Position numbers and translations under genes: made by a program. The notes under the pieces are model-generated. The model was not told where the DNA came from and made no database searches. It saw nothing but the letters and a program-made list of their open reading frames with translations. A DNA stretch of 64,000 nt from Saprospiraceae bacterium (GTDB taxonomy: Bacteria; Bacteroidota; Bacteroidia; Chitinophagales; Saprospiraceae), in assembly GCA_020628475.1 (NCBI GenBank), contig JAHDFB010000008.1:1-64000 (forward strand), in the 5' to 3' direction. Below are positions 1-7,798 of the stretch, piece by piece (position 1 is the stretch's first letter; every line of letters begins with the position of its first letter).

Positions 1-9
1 TTGTGGAGA

Positions 10-46
10 CCAGGCTTTCAGCCTGTCCTTCCTATCCTTATCCCGA
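10..46 (-). repeat. Dispersed GC-rich element, copy A (partial)
   Basis: Read on the minus strand this stretch begins GGGATAAGGATAGGAAGG and continues into a small hairpin (CAGGCT / AGCCTG). It matches the copy at 22437 (GGGATAGGGATGGGAAGG, then ACAGCC and AGGCTGG) and resembles the copies near 7660, 32321, 53366 and 61141. The element may continue upstream of the window. No coding function is apparent. Confidence 0.55.
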
Positions 47-182
47 ATGGAGATTTCAACTCAAACAGCTACTAAAAGAAATGCCTACAATGCCTTTCGT
101 CGAACTTTTCACAGTACTTGGTCGTGAAAAATGGACATAAAGAGGTAATATGCCTATATTCTACATATAAAATACACGCATT

Positions 183-380
183 ATGGGACAGTTTGGCTCC
201 ATCTTATCATTACAATACAATCGCGGTTTACTGCGTAAAAGAAGCTTTCTTCATATGGAGAAAATGCCTTCATCAGAGACTACTGTGTCTTCTACGTATA
301 GAAAATCGGAGTCTATTAAAAATTCATTTATTCATAAGAAAACCCCATTCCTGAAGCGACTTTGGGATTGGCTGAAGTAA
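183..380 (+). CDS. Small basic protein with C-terminal KRLWDWLK, tandem copy 1
   Basis: A 65-residue protein that I do not recognise. It is very basic and ends in the octapeptide KRLWDWLK. It is a paralogue of the next gene: both begin MG, share a pattern S-[IM]-[LI]-S-[LI]-x-x-N-R-x-L-x-R-K near residues 6-19, have an unconserved hydrophilic middle, and end identically. The DNA of the last nine codons is also identical (28 bp). No signal peptide or membrane segment is evident. The C-terminal segment would form a short amphipathic helix with two tryptophans, so membrane contact or a protein-docking tail are possible, but this is inference. Conserved ends around a variable middle argue for a real gene family. 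The ATG was chosen because it aligns with an ATG in the second copy. A longer overlapping ORF in another frame (118-354) lacks this support. Confidence 0.6.
   Translation: MGQFGSILSLQYNRGLLRKRSFLHMEKMPSSETTVSSTYRKSESIKNSFIHKKTPFLKRLWDWLK
352..379 (+). repeat. 28-bp exact direct repeat, copy 1 (copy 2 at 587-614)
   Basis: The 28 bases encoding the shared C-terminus of the two tandem small proteins are identical at 352-379 and 587-614, while the DNA between is strongly diverged. Copy 1 ends in stop TAA and copy 2 in TAG. Either recent gene conversion of the tail or strong selection on it could explain this. Confidence 0.85.
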
Positions 381-411
381 TTTTTTGTCATTTATTTTAA
401 ACCCGAACACC

Positions 412-615
412 ATGGGATCATCACACCAATCTATGATCAGTATCCGCAACAATCGACGGTTACAGCGTAAAAAATATATTTTCCGTCAAGGTAAACTTGA
501 CAAGTTTAAGCTTATTAATGATCAAGAAAAAGAACTTCCTACATCCAATAAAAAACCAAGACTTATTGAGAAACCGCTTCCGATCATGAAGCGACTTTGG
601 GATTGGCTGAAGTAG
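412..615 (+). CDS. Small basic protein with C-terminal KRLWDWLK, tandem copy 2
   Basis: A 67-residue lysine/arginine-rich protein, paralogous to the gene ending at 380 and sharing its N-terminal pattern and its last eight residues. The frame is open from 385, but the ATG at 412 aligns with the start of copy 1 and is preferred, leaving a 31-nt spacer. The middle is rich in K, Q, E and N and looks disordered. There is no signal peptide. The gene ends only 3 nt before the convergent stop of the AraC-type regulator at 619. Function unknown. Candidates to consider are a small regulatory or signalling peptide, a membrane-active peptide, or a partner of a larger protein upstream of the window; the sequence does not choose between them. 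Confidence 0.6.
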   Translation: MGSSHQSMISIRNNRRLQRKKYIFRQGKLDKFKLINDQEKELPTSNKKPRLIEKPLPIMKRLWDWLK

Positions 616-618
616 GGA

Positions 619-1539
619 TCAAAGAATAGGTATATGTAAATCCACAATACATTTACCTTCTGGATGCTCGCGATAATCATTGTGATACATTTCAAAAGGA
701 TGTTGTTTTCCTTTCTTATAACCCTGTTCATTCATCCAAACAAATAAACTAGTCCAAGCCCTTTCAAATGCCGAAGGGTGAATTTCAAATCGTCCTACAA
801 TACAGGTACTCTCATCTAGATGTAAGGCATGAACTTGACCCTCCAATTCATAGTTTTGATCCGAATGTAAGAATATTTTCATCCGCACTTGATCAGGCGC
901 GGTTACTTTCACGCTATCATAAAACAGTCTTCCCAATTTCGTATCTGGAGCACGCATCAATCCTTGCCCATTGGCCCATCGGATCAAGGTATCAAATCCT
1001 TGTTCTACCTGATTCATACCAATATGAGTAACTGCCGCCAAATCCATTGAAGGTACTTCTTTAATATCTATTGTTGTCTGCATCATCAACCATTTTTTAA
1101 GATTATCAATGATACAAAGATATTCGTCATAGTCCGGGTAGCTTTGACCATTCTTGCTATTCAATATGCGAATCTTGCTAAAAGGTTGATTGTGTTGTTT
1201 TTTAAATTCAGAAGGACTAACACCGTAAAATCTTTTAAAACTACGTGTAAAACTCGATCCATCATTAAAGCCGCATAAACGAGCAATTTGACCTATTTCA
1301 GCTTCTCGATGAATCAGTTCGATAGCTGCTTTTTCAACCCTACGTCTCAACACATAAGCGTTCAATGTTTCATTCGTGACATACTTAAAAACTCGATGAA
1401 AATGATACGGAGAAAATAGGGCGATTTTAGCGATGGACTCCAAGTTTAAGTTGTCATCGAGGTGATCATCGATAAATTCAAATACACGATCAATGCGAAG
1501 CATGTACTCCTCTTTTATTTTGGGTATCTGCGCTGACAT
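619..1539 (-). CDS. AraC-family transcriptional regulator with GyrI-like effector domain
   Basis: A 306-residue regulator. Residues about 15-115 form the two helix-turn-helix motifs of the AraC/XylS family; the second carries the typical GFNDGSSFTRSFKR...GVSPSEFKK pattern. Residues about 155-305 resemble the GyrI-like (SOUL/effector-binding) domain that binds small ligands in Rob- and BmrR-type regulators. It probably controls a detoxification or efflux response, but no target is visible nearby. It starts 3 nt after the stop of the TPR gene upstream on the same strand, so the two are likely cotranscribed. The N-terminal ATG gives a short leader before the domain; the internal methionine at residue 13 is an alternative start. 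Confidence 0.9.
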   Translation of the reverse strand: MSAQIPKIKEEYMLRIDRVFEFIDDHLDDNLNLESIAKIALFSPYHFHRVFKYVTNETLNAYVLRRRVEKAAIELIHREAEIGQIARLCGFNDGSSFTRSFKRFYGVSPSEFKKQHNQPFSKIRILNSKNGQSYPDYDEYLCIIDNLKKWLMMQTTIDIKEVPSMDLAAVTHIGMNQVEQGFDTLIRWANGQGLMRAPDTKLGRLFYDSVKVTAPDQVRMKIFLHSDQNYELEGQVHALHLDESTCIVGRFEIHPSAFERAWTSLFVWMNEQGYKKGKQHPFEMYHNDYREHPEGKCIVDLHIPIL

Positions 1540-1542
1540 GCC

Positions 1543-2700
1543 TTAGATACAAACCTTATCCAAATTGGCGACCGCCTGTGGAAGCTTGAGCTTTGCCGCC
1601 TTCCGCATATCTTTACAAGCTGCTTCCTCTTTTTCCAATTGAACATGTACATTGGCACGATTGTAATACGCCTCTGCAAATTTTGGATCCAATTTGATGG
1701 CCTGATTGAAACTTTCCAAGGCCTCTGAAGGATTTTCCATATTTAAATAGGCTACTCCGATACTATAATGATTCTTGGGATTACTCGGATCATACTCCGC
1801 TAAAGTACTATAATCTTGAAGGGCTTCTGCATACAATTTCTCGTTCAAATAACAGATCGCTCTGTTTTTTCGCGCTGCCGTATAATCAGGCTTTACCTCC
1901 AAGGCCATGCTAAAATCCATCATTGCAGCACGTGTATCTTCCATCTTCATTTTACAATACGCTCGATAGTAATATGCCTCCGCCATCGACGGATCTTGTC
2001 GCAAGGCATTTGAGAAATCTTGGATGGCCTCCGTAAAAAGTTCTGATTTCAAATAAGCCTTTCCCCGTTGCATGTATAATTTCTTATCGCCGGGCTTCAC
2101 CTTCAAGGCATCGGCATATATGAGTGCTGCGCGTTCATAATCTTTCTTCTTCTCATAACACAGCCCCAAATTATACATGGCATTGGTAGATTTAGGATCT
2201 AGTTTTAAGGTCTTTTCTAAATCTTTTATAGCCGCATCGTACTCTTTTAATCGGATCAAACAAGAACCGCGATTCATATATGCCTGCGCATAATCCGAAT
2301 CCAACTTGAGCGCTTCTGTAAAGGAAAATATAGCCGTTTCATATAATTTCAAACGCATCAAAGAATATCCTTTGTACAAATGTGCTTTCTTAAACGTCTT
2401 ATCATACTTCAAGGTCTTATCAAAATCATTAATAGCCTCCTCGTATCGCTTTAGATTCAACTTTGCATTGGCACGATTGTAATACGCATTGGTGTAATCC
2501 GGCTTTTCTTTAATAGCTTTTGAATACAATCCAATCGCCTTTTCAAAATCGTTATTTTGAAACGCATCGACCGCCAAATTAAAGTACTCTACTGCCTTCT
2601 CGTCATTTTGGGCGTAAGCCCCCAAAGAAAAAATAGCGCTAAAAACAGTAATAAAGAAAACTCGAGTCCATGCGTGTACAGAGGAATGTGAAGACATCAT
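1543..2700 (-). CDS. Secreted tetratricopeptide-repeat protein
   Basis: A 385-residue protein with an N-terminal signal peptide (hydrophobic residues about 14-27, likely cleavage after A-Y-A at 30) followed by about ten consecutive TPR units from residue 35 to the end. The classic pattern is visible in each unit (Y-x-x-A-x-x-x-Y...A-x-x-x-x-x-x-A-L-x-x-x-P). It is probably a periplasmic or outer-membrane-associated scaffold. The last repeats carry a short cysteine-containing tail. It is the first gene of a likely two-gene unit with the AraC-type regulator. A specific partner cannot be inferred. The initial MM gives two possible starts one codon apart. Confidence 0.85.
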   Translation of the reverse strand: MMSSHSSVHAWTRVFFITVFSAIFSLGAYAQNDEKAVEYFNLAVDAFQNNDFEKAIGLYSKAIKEKPDYTNAYYNRANAKLNLKRYEEAINDFDKTLKYDKTFKKAHLYKGYSLMRLKLYETAIFSFTEALKLDSDYAQAYMNRGSCLIRLKEYDAAIKDLEKTLKLDPKSTNAMYNLGLCYEKKKDYERAALIYADALKVKPGDKKLYMQRGKAYLKSELFTEAIQDFSNALRQDPSMAEAYYYRAYCKMKMEDTRAAMMDFSMALEVKPDYTAARKNRAICYLNEKLYAEALQDYSTLAEYDPSNPKNHYSIGVAYLNMENPSEALESFNQAIKLDPKFAEAYYNRANVHVQLEKEEAACKDMRKAAKLKLPQAVANLDKVCI

Positions 2701-2927
2701 AGAAAGTAGATTTTAGTTAAATAGTTACAAGAATGTTGCCAAAAAATTGGCTTAAGGTGTATAAATTATTGCATTCATCTACTTTTAAGAAAACCAAAAT
2801 GAGTACTCAAGCGTATATTAAACGGAATTCAACTTATTTAAATTATTTTTGTTCCATATTTTTTCAGGCACTCTTCGACTTACATAGGCGAATAATGAAT
2901 GAAAAATAAGAACCGACTTTAATTTGT

Positions 2928-3980
2928 ATGAAAAAAAGCCTTGAATATATTGATATAGATGAAACGGCTTCATCGAGAAAACAGGACCATATTACCTTGG
3001 CATTCAAGAGCCAACAGGACCGACGTGTTATAGATGACCGCTTTTACTATGAACCCATGCTATCGGAACACAAAAGTGATCTAAGTATTCTGGAACAATC
3101 ATTCATGGGTTTTCGTCAAAAATTACCACTGTGGGTATCGTCTATGACCGGTGGCACTGAACGCGCCAAAACCATCAACAAAAATTTAGCGAAAGCTTGT
3201 GGAGAATACGGTTTTGGAATGGGTTTAGGCTCCTGTCGCTCCTTACTTTTTTCGGACGAATACCTCGACGATTTTTCAGTCAAAGAACTCATTGGTGACA
3301 TGCCGCTCTTTGCCAATCTTGGCATCGCACAAGTGGAGATATTAGCCGAACAAGGTGATTGGCAACGGATCAAAGACATGCTCCAAAAGCTGAATGCCGA
3401 CGGTTTGATCATACATGTTAATCCTCTACAAGAGTGGTTACAACCGGAAGGCGATCGATTTGCGAAGCCGCCGATTGATACGATCAAGAAAAGCTTAGAC
3501 CATCTGGATACGCCTATCGTTGTAAAAGAGGTCGGACAAGGAATCGGCCCCAAAAGTTTGGATGCACTGATGCGATTGCCTTTAGCGGCCATCGAATTTG
3601 CGGCAGCTGGAGGAACGAATTTTTCAACCATAGAATTATTCCGAGCCGAAAAACAAAAACAAGAATCATTGGACATTGCTACTCATGTCGGCCATACTGC
3701 CGAAGAAATGGTACATATACTCAATCAATTGATCGATCATCACGGTAGCGATTATCTAGTCAAAGATGTCATCATTTCTGGTGGCGTTAGAAACTTCTTA
3801 GATAGTTATTATCTCCGAGAAATTTGTCAACTAAATGCGATATCTGGACATGCCTCGGCTTTCCTAAAATATGCACTAGAAGACTATGAGCAACTTTGCC
3901 AATACATAGAGATTCAAAGGGATGGACTCCTCATGGCTGAATCTTTTCTTACCGTCAAAACAAGAAAAACACAAGGATGA
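2928..3980 (+). CDS. fni: Type 2 isopentenyl-diphosphate delta-isomerase
   Basis: 350 residues, the usual size for the FMN- and NADPH-dependent type 2 IPP isomerase, which interconverts IPP and DMAPP. Visible family motifs in order: SSRKQDHI near residue 15, SSMTGG near 67, GLGSCR near 99, NLG near 129, HVNPLQE near 164, KEVGQGI near 200, AAGGTNFS near 227, SGGVR near 288, and a C-terminal GHAS. The stop overlaps the start of the HMG-CoA reductase gene by 4 nt (ATGA), showing tight translational coupling of two mevalonate-pathway enzymes. This is the non-orthologous alternative to the Idi (type 1) enzyme. The rest of the mevalonate pathway is not in the window. Confidence 0.96.
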   Translation: MKKSLEYIDIDETASSRKQDHITLAFKSQQDRRVIDDRFYYEPMLSEHKSDLSILEQSFMGFRQKLPLWVSSMTGGTERAKTINKNLAKACGEYGFGMGLGSCRSLLFSDEYLDDFSVKELIGDMPLFANLGIAQVEILAEQGDWQRIKDMLQKLNADGLIIHVNPLQEWLQPEGDRFAKPPIDTIKKSLDHLDTPIVVKEVGQGIGPKSLDALMRLPLAAIEFAAAGGTNFSTIELFRAEKQKQESLDIATHVGHTAEEMVHILNQLIDHHGSDYLVKDVIISGGVRNFLDSYYLREICQLNAISGHASAFLKYALEDYEQLCQYIEIQRDGLLMAESFLTVKTRKTQG

Positions 3981-5320
3981 ACAAAAGAATCTCAGGGTTT
4001 TCAAAACTCAATAAAGCAGGAAAAATAAAATGGATCGTCAAGACCTTTTATAAAGATCCTGAAGCGGTGATGAACGAATTGATGAGTTACTGGCATTCGA
4101 ATGAGGCAGAACAAAAGATCATCGATGGATTCAGTGAAAACACCATTAGTAACTTCATCCTTCCATATGGAGTGGCTCCCAATTTCATGATCAATGATAA
4201 GGTATACTGTGTACCGATGGTGATTGAAGAAAGTTCGGTGGTAGCCGCAGCTTCCAGCGCGGCAAAATTCTGGGCGGACCGAGGTGGCTTTAAAGCGCAA
4301 ATTCTCGGAACGCGGAAAATTGGTCAATTACATTTCAAATGGCCAGGTAAAGCCTTAAAACTCCGAGCTAGAATGGATGATATTCGAGAACGTTTGCTCA
4401 ATGATGTAGCAGATATTACTCGAAATATGGAAAAACGAGGCGGTGGTGTCCGAGAAATCGAGCTCATCGATTTTACACAAAAAATGGATAGCTATTATCA
4501 ACTTCGAGTGAGTTTCGAAACCTGTGATAGTATGGGCGCCAATTTTATTAATAGTGTGTTGGAACAGTTTGGGCAATCGTTGCAAAGTTTCGTTTTAGAA
4601 GACGCGACCTTCGAAGGAGACGAAAAAGATCTTGAAATTATCATGGCGATTCTATCCAACTTTACACCACAATGTATGGTACGGGTTGAGGCAAGCTGTC
4701 CGATCAAAGATTTAGGAACCTTCCCGAATAACATGAGTGGAGAAACCTTTGCTCGTAAGTTCCACGACGCCATTCAAATTGCACACATTGACCCTTATCG
4801 TGCAACAACGCACAATAAAGGAATTTTCAATGGAATCGATGCCGTGGTTTTGGCAACAGGTAATGACTTTAGAGCCATAGAAGCCTGTGGACATACTTAT
4901 GCAGCACATGAAGGCCGATATCGATCACTCAGTCACTGTTCCATCCACGATGGTATATTCAAATTTTGGATTGACTTACCTTTGGCAATTGGTACCGTCG
5001 GCGGATTGACGAGTTTACACCCAATGGCAAAACGATCCTTAGAATTACTAGAAAATCCATCTGCTGAAGAACTGATGCAAATCATCGCAGCTACTGGTTT
5101 GGCACAAAACTTCGCCGCCGTTCGCTCTTTAGTTACGACAGGTATTCAACAAGGACATATGAAAATGCACTTGATGAATATTATCAATAACTTACAGGCG
5201 ACCGACGAGGAAACAGATGCTCTCATAGCTCATTTCGAATCAGAAACTGTTAGTTTTTCTGCGGTAAGAACCAAGCTAGAAGATATCCGCCAATCAAAAA
5301 ATCGGAGAATCAATCAATAA
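3977..5320 (+). CDS. Hydroxymethylglutaryl-CoA reductase, class II-like
   Basis: 447 residues, matching the bacterial (class II) HMG-CoA reductase rather than the membrane-anchored eukaryotic class I. Seen: the EESSVVAAAS substrate motif near residue 84, the CDSMGANF segment near 173, the catalytic lysine in T-H-N-K-G (K281), the cofactor/catalytic region GNDFRAIEACGHTYAAHEG containing the conserved histidine, and GTVGGLT near 347. It converts HMG-CoA to mevalonate or the reverse. Class II enzymes were first known as degradative and NAD(H)-linked, but the overlapping position with IPP isomerase points to isoprenoid synthesis here. The start overlaps the upstream stop by 4 nt. Cofactor preference cannot be read by eye. 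Confidence 0.93.
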   Translation: MNKRISGFSKLNKAGKIKWIVKTFYKDPEAVMNELMSYWHSNEAEQKIIDGFSENTISNFILPYGVAPNFMINDKVYCVPMVIEESSVVAAASSAAKFWADRGGFKAQILGTRKIGQLHFKWPGKALKLRARMDDIRERLLNDVADITRNMEKRGGGVREIELIDFTQKMDSYYQLRVSFETCDSMGANFINSVLEQFGQSLQSFVLEDATFEGDEKDLEIIMAILSNFTPQCMVRVEASCPIKDLGTFPNNMSGETFARKFHDAIQIAHIDPYRATTHNKGIFNGIDAVVLATGNDFRAIEACGHTYAAHEGRYRSLSHCSIHDGIFKFWIDLPLAIGTVGGLTSLHPMAKRSLELLENPSAEELMQIIAATGLAQNFAAVRSLVTTGIQQGHMKMHLMNIINNLQATDEETDALIAHFESETVSFSAVRTKLEDIRQSKNRRINQ

Positions 5321-5341
5321 CCTTTTTCGAAGAAAAAAGAC

Positions 5342-6229
5342 ATGACGGATACCACCCTATCCAGTAGTCCTGGAAGACAAGACTGGATAATATTAATATT
5401 CCTAAGTATCGTATGGGGGAGTTCCTTTATCCTCATCAAATATGGACTGGATTACTTCTCACCCATGCAAGTTGGAGCCCTGCGTGTACTTATTTCGAGT
5501 GTGGCCTTCATCCCAATTTGTATCTACAACTTCAAAAAAATCGATTGGACACTTTGGCCATTTTATCTGTTAGTCGGACTTTGTGGAAGTGGCATTCCAA
5601 GCTTTTTATTTCCTTTAGCACAGCAAGAACTTTCATCATCAGTAGCCGGTATTCTAAACTCGCTAACACCGCTCTTTACCCTAGTTATCGGAAGTCTCGT
5701 ATTTTCGACCATCGTTTCAAAATGGAAAACCCTCGGTGTCATTATCGGTTTTATCGGAGCAGTCATTCTCACGGTTATGGGCGAATCTCTAGAAATTGGA
5801 GGTAAGGCCATATATGGTTTATTTATCGTTGCTGCGACCCTCTGTTATGGAACCAGTGTCAACGTTGTCAAAGAAAAATTAAATCATCTCAACCCGACCA
5901 TTCTGAGCTCGATTGCCTTTAGTTTCTTGATTCCTTTTGCGCTCGTACTATTTTTCACTACTGGAACTTGGGATGCCATTGTCAGCAATCCAGATTCTTG
6001 GAAAGGATTGACTTATGTAGCTGTACTGTCACTATTGGGTACCTTTTTGGCCTCCATCTTGTTTTACCAAATGGTCCAGCGCACCAACGCCGTATTTGGT
6101 TCCTCGGTGACCTATTTGATTCCCATTATATCATTAGCATGGGGAATATTCGACAACGAAGTCTTCACTGTATTCCATGTTATTGGAATGATGCTTATAT
6201 TAGTCGGCGTATATTTAAGTAGAAAATAA
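5342..6229 (+). CDS. EamA/DMT-superfamily membrane transporter
   Basis: 295 residues with about ten hydrophobic segments arranged as two EamA halves of five, the typical drug/metabolite transporter architecture. The first half contains the usual W-G-S-S-F pattern in the first membrane helix and PLFT near residue 113. Substrate unknown; the family exports amino acids, metabolites or drugs. It lies 21 nt downstream of the HMG-CoA reductase stop and shares a TAATG stop/start overlap with the SET-domain gene, so it belongs to the same operon. A link to isoprenoid metabolism is only positional. Confidence 0.92.
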   Translation: MTDTTLSSSPGRQDWIILIFLSIVWGSSFILIKYGLDYFSPMQVGALRVLISSVAFIPICIYNFKKIDWTLWPFYLLVGLCGSGIPSFLFPLAQQELSSSVAGILNSLTPLFTLVIGSLVFSTIVSKWKTLGVIIGFIGAVILTVMGESLEIGGKAIYGLFIVAATLCYGTSVNVVKEKLNHLNPTILSSIAFSFLIPFALVLFFTTGTWDAIVSNPDSWKGLTYVAVLSLLGTFLASILFYQMVQRTNAVFGSSVTYLIPIISLAWGIFDNEVFTVFHVIGMMLILVGVYLSRK

Positions 6230-6615
6230 TGAGTACTCAAATTCCTGGATTGTACATCCTCGAAACCGAAGAAAAAGGACGCGGAATATACACATCCATT
6301 GATATTAGTGCTGGAGATATCATAGAATCTGCGCCGGTTATTATTTGTGATTCAGTCGACACCAAGTTGATTCACAAAACACATCTCCACGATTATTACT
6401 TCACTTGGGGCGAAAAAGAATCGGCCATCGCATTGGGCTATGGCTCTTTGTACAATCACAGTACCGACCCAAATGCAGAATTTATCCTTGATTTTGACAA
6501 TCATTCTATCGATTTTCAGGCGATTAAAGATATAAAAGCAGGTCAAGAAATTACGATTCATTACCACAGTGATGAGGAAACCGATTTCAAAATTTGGTTT
6601 GACGTAAAAGAATAG
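6229..6615 (+). CDS. SET-domain protein (putative protein-lysine methyltransferase)
   Basis: A 128-residue minimal SET domain with no other domain. Visible motifs: KGRGIYTS near residue 16 (the GxG element that binds S-adenosylmethionine), GYGSLYNHSTDPNA near 76 (the RFINHSCxPN-like knot-forming motif) and IKAGQEITIHY near 104 (the ELTxDY-like motif). These are the three hallmarks of SET methyltransferases. The post-SET cysteine cluster is absent, as in other small bacterial SET proteins. The target is unknown; small bacterial SET proteins are thought to methylate cellular proteins. Translation is probably coupled to the preceding transporter gene through the 1-nt overlap. Confidence 0.88.
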   Translation: MSTQIPGLYILETEEKGRGIYTSIDISAGDIIESAPVIICDSVDTKLIHKTHLHDYYFTWGEKESAIALGYGSLYNHSTDPNAEFILDFDNHSIDFQAIKDIKAGQEITIHYHSDEETDFKIWFDVKE

Positions 6616-6723
6616 TTTCTCTGCCAAAACAAAATATGTGCGCTAATTATTAATTATACAGGCTATAATTCATATATTGAAACAGCACCAGAAAAGCACA
6701 TTTTTTGTACAAAAACAGTTAAA

Positions 6724-7542
6724 ATGAACTCTAAAACATTAGCAAGACTTATTCCCTTCGGAATCATCGCTCTTTTTCTCATAGTCATCCTCTCCAACAC
6801 CACTTTTCTAACGATTGATCCGGGAGATCGCGGGGTATTATTTAAGCGATTCTCTGGTGGTATTGACACCGAAAAAATATACGATCAAGGATTTCATGTG
6901 ATCGCGCCTTGGAACAAAATGTATATCTACGACGTGAAGGTAAATGAGCACTTCGAAAAGATGAGCGTCCTTTCTAAAAACGGATTGAATATTGAGATCG
7001 ATTTATCCTTCCGGTATTTTCCTGATCGAAATGAAGTGGGACAGCTACACAACGAAGTAGGACAGGCCTATCGAGATAAGATCATCATTCCAGAAATTCG
7101 GTCGGCGACTAGAGAGGTCATCGGTAAGTACTTACCAGAAGAATTGTATTCCACAAAGCGCGAAGCAATCCAGGAAGAAATCTTCAAAATATGTAAATCC
7201 AAAATTGCTCAGAAGCACCTAGTATTGGACGACGTATTGATTCGAGAGGTGAAATTACCAGAAACCCTTCAGGCGGCCATTGAACGAAAATTGAAGGAAG
7301 AGCAAGAATCCCTGCAGTACGAATACATCCTCGAAAAGGAACGTAAGGAAGCGGAAAGAATCGTCATCGAAGCTCAAGCAAAGGCAGATGCCAATAAGAT
7401 ATTAAATGCGAGTTTGACTTCCAATATATTGCGTGATAAAGGCATCGAAGCGACCTTGAAACTCGCCAATTCACCCAATAGTAAAGTAGTTGTTGTCGGC
7501 GGTTCGGAAAACGGCGGACTACCACTGATCTTAAATAACTAA
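6724..7542 (+). CDS. Prohibitin-like SPFH-domain membrane protein
   Basis: A 272-residue protein with one N-terminal membrane helix (about residues 8-27), then an SPFH/Band-7 domain (about 28-190) and a C-terminal coiled-coil region rich in K/E/A. The pattern V-D-P-G-x-R-G-V...F (here TIDPGDRGVLFKRF), the segment QVGQLHNEVGQAY and YSTKREAIQEEI are typical of prohibitins. In bacteria such proteins form large ring assemblies in the inner membrane, often regulating FtsH-type proteases or membrane microdomains. The gene has its own downstream terminator and appears monocistronic. Confidence 0.92.
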   Translation: MNSKTLARLIPFGIIALFLIVILSNTTFLTIDPGDRGVLFKRFSGGIDTEKIYDQGFHVIAPWNKMYIYDVKVNEHFEKMSVLSKNGLNIEIDLSFRYFPDRNEVGQLHNEVGQAYRDKIIIPEIRSATREVIGKYLPEELYSTKREAIQEEIFKICKSKIAQKHLVLDDVLIREVKLPETLQAAIERKLKEEQESLQYEYILEKERKEAERIVIEAQAKADANKILNASLTSNILRDKGIEATLKLANSPNSKVVVVGGSENGGLPLILNN

Positions 7543-7585
7543 TATCGTCTAAAGAGATTCAGATCCAAGGATTTGAGCTAAAGGG

Positions 7586-7616
7586 GAGGTCGATTGTAAA
7601 ATCGGCCTCTATTTAA
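7586..7616 (+). terminator. Intrinsic terminator after the prohibitin-like gene
   Basis: A 10-bp hairpin with one G-U pair (GAGGTCGATT / AATCGGCCTC, loop GTAA) is followed by a short T-rich tract. It lies 44 nt past the stop at 7542. Confidence 0.7.
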
Positions 7617-7659
7617 TAGATATAATTCTTACGTGTCCTAAGTAGTGTTTTATAATAAT

Positions 7660-7756
7660 GGCGATGCCTGCGGCCCCGGTCATCCGTGATTTCATCCCTC
7701 CTGTCGTCGGGACTGCGCTTGCGCTGGTCACTACTACCCGTATCGCGGGACAAAAA
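7660..7756 (-). repeat. Dispersed GC-rich element, copy G
   Basis: About 97 bp of sequence much richer in G+C than its surroundings. On the minus strand it begins GCGATACGGGTAGTAG, contains GTCCCGACGACAGGAGGG followed by ATGAAA, and ends GGCATCGCC. These landmarks match the copies at 32321 and 53366. It happens to be open in the frame of the downstream gene, which produces a false N-terminal extension of 47 codons. Confidence 0.65.
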
Positions 7757-7798
7757 GTAAATAATAATATTATTCCAAAAAATAACGAATCACCATTT

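Noticed and set aside
118-354. 78-codon plus-strand ORF overlapping the first small basic protein
   Set aside because: It is in a different frame, lacks the repeated KRLWDWLK and N-terminal patterns, and its coding character is weaker than the tandem pair.
2737-2750. Palindrome GCCAAAAAATTGGC upstream of the TPR gene
   Set aside because: Short, with no T tract and no matching regulator nearby; could be chance in an AT-rich intergenic region.
3116-3676. 186-codon antisense ORF within the IPP isomerase gene
   Set aside because: It is a shadow of fni, whose motifs are unmistakable on the plus strand. Other long antisense ORFs over infB, uvrB and the large adhesin were rejected for the same reason.
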